64,000 bases of DNA, from NCBI RefSeq assembly GCF_037081775.1, contig NZ_JBAMHQ010000001.1:682001-746000 (forward strand). Direction: 5' to 3'. The position numbers and the translations under genes were made by a program. The notes under the pieces were generated by a model. The model saw only the letters and a list, made by a program, of their open reading frames with translations. It was not told where the DNA came from and ran no database searches. Every line of letters begins with the position of its first letter. The stretch's first letter is position 1. This document shows, piece by piece, positions 63,038 to 64,000 of the stretch. The stretch is from Haladaptatus sp. ZSTT2. Lineage in GTDB: Archaea > Halobacteriota > Halobacteria > Halobacteriales > Halococcaceae.

Positions 63038-63448
63038 CTACTGGTTTTCGACAGCTTCCTCGACACGGTTGACGACCTCAGTCGCCACACTGCCCGGAGC
63101 CAGCCCGATGAACAACCCGTCGTCACCGGAGAGCACGCGAATCGCAATCATGTTCCCCATGTAGGTGACGAAGGCTCGAACACCGTCCGGGTCGACGAAC
63201 AGGTCTTTGAACAGCTCCCGTTCGGTGAAATCTAAGTGAACGTACGAATGGATGGTGTCGAAATGAGCCTCCATCTGGTCGCGGTCGCGATAGAGTGCAT
63301 CGACGGTCTCTGAGACGTACAGAATGTTGAACGCCTCTGTGTTGTACTCGACACCGATGAGTACCTCCGCATCGGGAACCGAAGCCGCCGCTTCGAGTGC
63401 GGCCTCGGCGTCGAAATCAACGACGGCAGTTGTGCCCGTGAAGTTCAT
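63038..63448 (-). CDS. Conserved haloarchaeal protein, unknown function
   Basis: A 136-residue soluble alpha/beta protein: MNFTGTTAVVDFDAEAALEAA, VLIGVEYNTEAFNILYVSETVDALY, TYMGNMIAIRVLSGDDGLFIGLAPG. It lacks cysteines and membrane segments. The alternating pattern resembles a roadblock/longin-like or PAS-like sensor fold, but I cannot assign it. It is 37 nt upstream of the HAD gene on the same strand. Confidence 0.7.
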   Translation of the reverse strand: MNFTGTTAVVDFDAEAALEAAASVPDAEVLIGVEYNTEAFNILYVSETVDALYRDRDQMEAHFDTIHSYVHLDFTERELFKDLFVDPDGVRAFVTYMGNMIAIRVLSGDDGLFIGLAPGSVATEVVNRVEEAVENQ

Positions 63449-63520
63449 TCAAAGCCCTTCACAGCTATCCGATAAAAGGGTACTGTCAATGCACACAGTC
63501 AGGAAATGGGCATCGCTTCG

Positions 63521-64000
63521 CTACCCGAGTAAGTTGCGGGCGATGACCATCTTCTGAATCTCGGAGGTGCCTTCGTAGATGGTCGTAATCTTCGCATCGC
63601 GGTACATCCGCTCGACGGGGAAGTCCGTGGTGTAGCCGTAGCCGCCGTGAATCTGGACGGCTTGATTCGCCACCTGGACGGCGTTTTCGCTGGCGAAGTA
63701 TTTCGCCATGCTCGCGGCCATCTGAACGTCCTCACCGACGTCGTCGCGGCGGGCGGCGTCGCGGGCGAGCAGACGGGCGGCCTGTACTTTGGTCTGCATG
63801 TCAGCGAGTTTGTGCTGGATGGTCTGAATCTCGGCGATTGGGTTGCCGAACTGCTCGCGCTCTTGGGCGTAGGCAAGGGCTTCGTCAAGCGCCGATTGGC
63901 CGACGCCGACCGCCTGTGAGGCGATGGCGATGCGCCCGCCGTTCAAAATAGAGAACGCCGCAGAGAGCCCTTTCCCGACCTCGGTCAGCCGATTTTCCGC
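63521..64000 (-). CDS. Acyl-CoA dehydrogenase, C-terminal part (5' end outside window)
   Basis: FAD enzyme that introduces the alpha-beta double bond in an acyl-CoA. The visible 159 residues are the C-terminal helical domain: GKGLSAAFSILNGGRIAIASQAVG, YAQEREQFGNPIAEIQTIQHKLADM, VQIHGGYGYTTDFPVERMYRDAKI and TTIYEGTSEIQKMVIARNLLG. The Glu of IYEGTSEIQ is the usual catalytic base of short- and medium-chain enzymes. The reading frame is open to base 64000, so the N-terminal part lies beyond the window. Confidence 0.94.
   Translation of the reverse strand, partial: AENRLTEVGKGLSAAFSILNGGRIAIASQAVGVGQSALDEALAYAQEREQFGNPIAEIQTIQHKLADMQTKVQAARLLARDAARRDDVGEDVQMAASMAKYFASENAVQVANQAVQIHGGYGYTTDFPVERMYRDAKITTIYEGTSEIQKMVIARNLLG

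Noticed and set aside
1-64000. CRISPR arrays, insertion sequences, integrase-linked tRNA duplications
   Set aside because: No regularly spaced repeats, transposase or integrase motifs, or duplicated tRNA 3' ends were seen on reading both strands.

Overview
The window comes from the chromosome of a haloarchaeon (class Halobacteria). The predicted proteins are strongly acidic. Several gene orders are diagnostic: tRNA-Ser–rps13–rps4–rps11–rpoD–tRNA-Leu–rpl18e–rpl13–rps9–rpoN–rpoK–eno–rps2, followed by mvk–ipk–rnj, and priS–GINS51. There are Tat-dependent lipoproteins, a dodecin with the Halobacterium-type flavin residues, Cdc48, RtcB/archease and an archaeal Mrp-type ATPase. Coding density is high. 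Start sites are often leaderless, with a TATA-like element about 25-30 nt upstream of the ATG. Genes on one strand are frequently coupled by 4-nt ATGA overlaps. I saw no rRNA, CRISPR array, insertion sequence or origin.

Layout. 1-2910 (minus): mevalonate kinase, isopentenyl phosphate kinase and RNase J (cut by the window edge), with a plus-strand NUDIX gene behind them. 3587-9658 (minus): the ribosomal protein/RNA polymerase superoperon with two embedded tRNAs. 9888-14933: molybdopterin (moaA), Fe-S handling (Mrp ATPase, NifU-like scaffold), birA, a universal stress protein and an AT-rich orphan membrane gene that looks acquired. 15083-19329: an amidohydrolase/HD-hydrolase pair and an NhaC antiporter. 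19385-22496: a tight operon of cofD (coenzyme F420) with a Dus-like flavoprotein, a CitG-like protein and DUF447. 22538-27677: eS17, asd, a D-2-hydroxyacid dehydrogenase, an enoyl-CoA hydratase, a 49-residue zinc ribbon and a geranylgeranyl reductase.

28039-33459 is the most distinctive block: an Lrp/AsnC regulator, a carbonic-anhydrase-like protein whose catalytic Asp/Arg pair is missing, a NuoL-like proton channel subunit (DabB type) and a DUF2309 protein (DabA type) with the full Cys-Asp-His-Cys zinc site. This matches the two-subunit DAB inorganic-carbon pump described in autotrophic bacteria, here in an archaeon with an added regulator and a degenerate beta-carbonic anhydrase. Facing it is an iron-type ABC substrate-binding lipoprotein whose promoter carries two DtxR-like iron boxes.

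35083-48659: a membrane-tethered HTH protein, hisD, an IscA-type carrier, dodecin, a glycosyltransferase, a run of membrane proteins ending in a small MscS channel, a class V aminotransferase, a 5'-nucleotidase-like phosphoesterase, another MscS and a PAC2 protein. 48781-57468: a HAD phosphatase, an eIF2B-like protein, rtcB with archease, a DUF502 protein, a GNAT enzyme, priS-GINS, and a rhodanese/metallo-beta-lactamase fusion divergent from a TrmB-like regulator. 57568-64000: Cdc48 with an Hsp20-like partner under a palindromic operator, panB, small membrane and hypothetical genes, and the C-terminal part of an acyl-CoA dehydrogenase that runs off the window.

Ten convergent gene pairs overlap at their 3' ends. 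Four of them share exactly a 4-nt TTAG/CTAA double stop.
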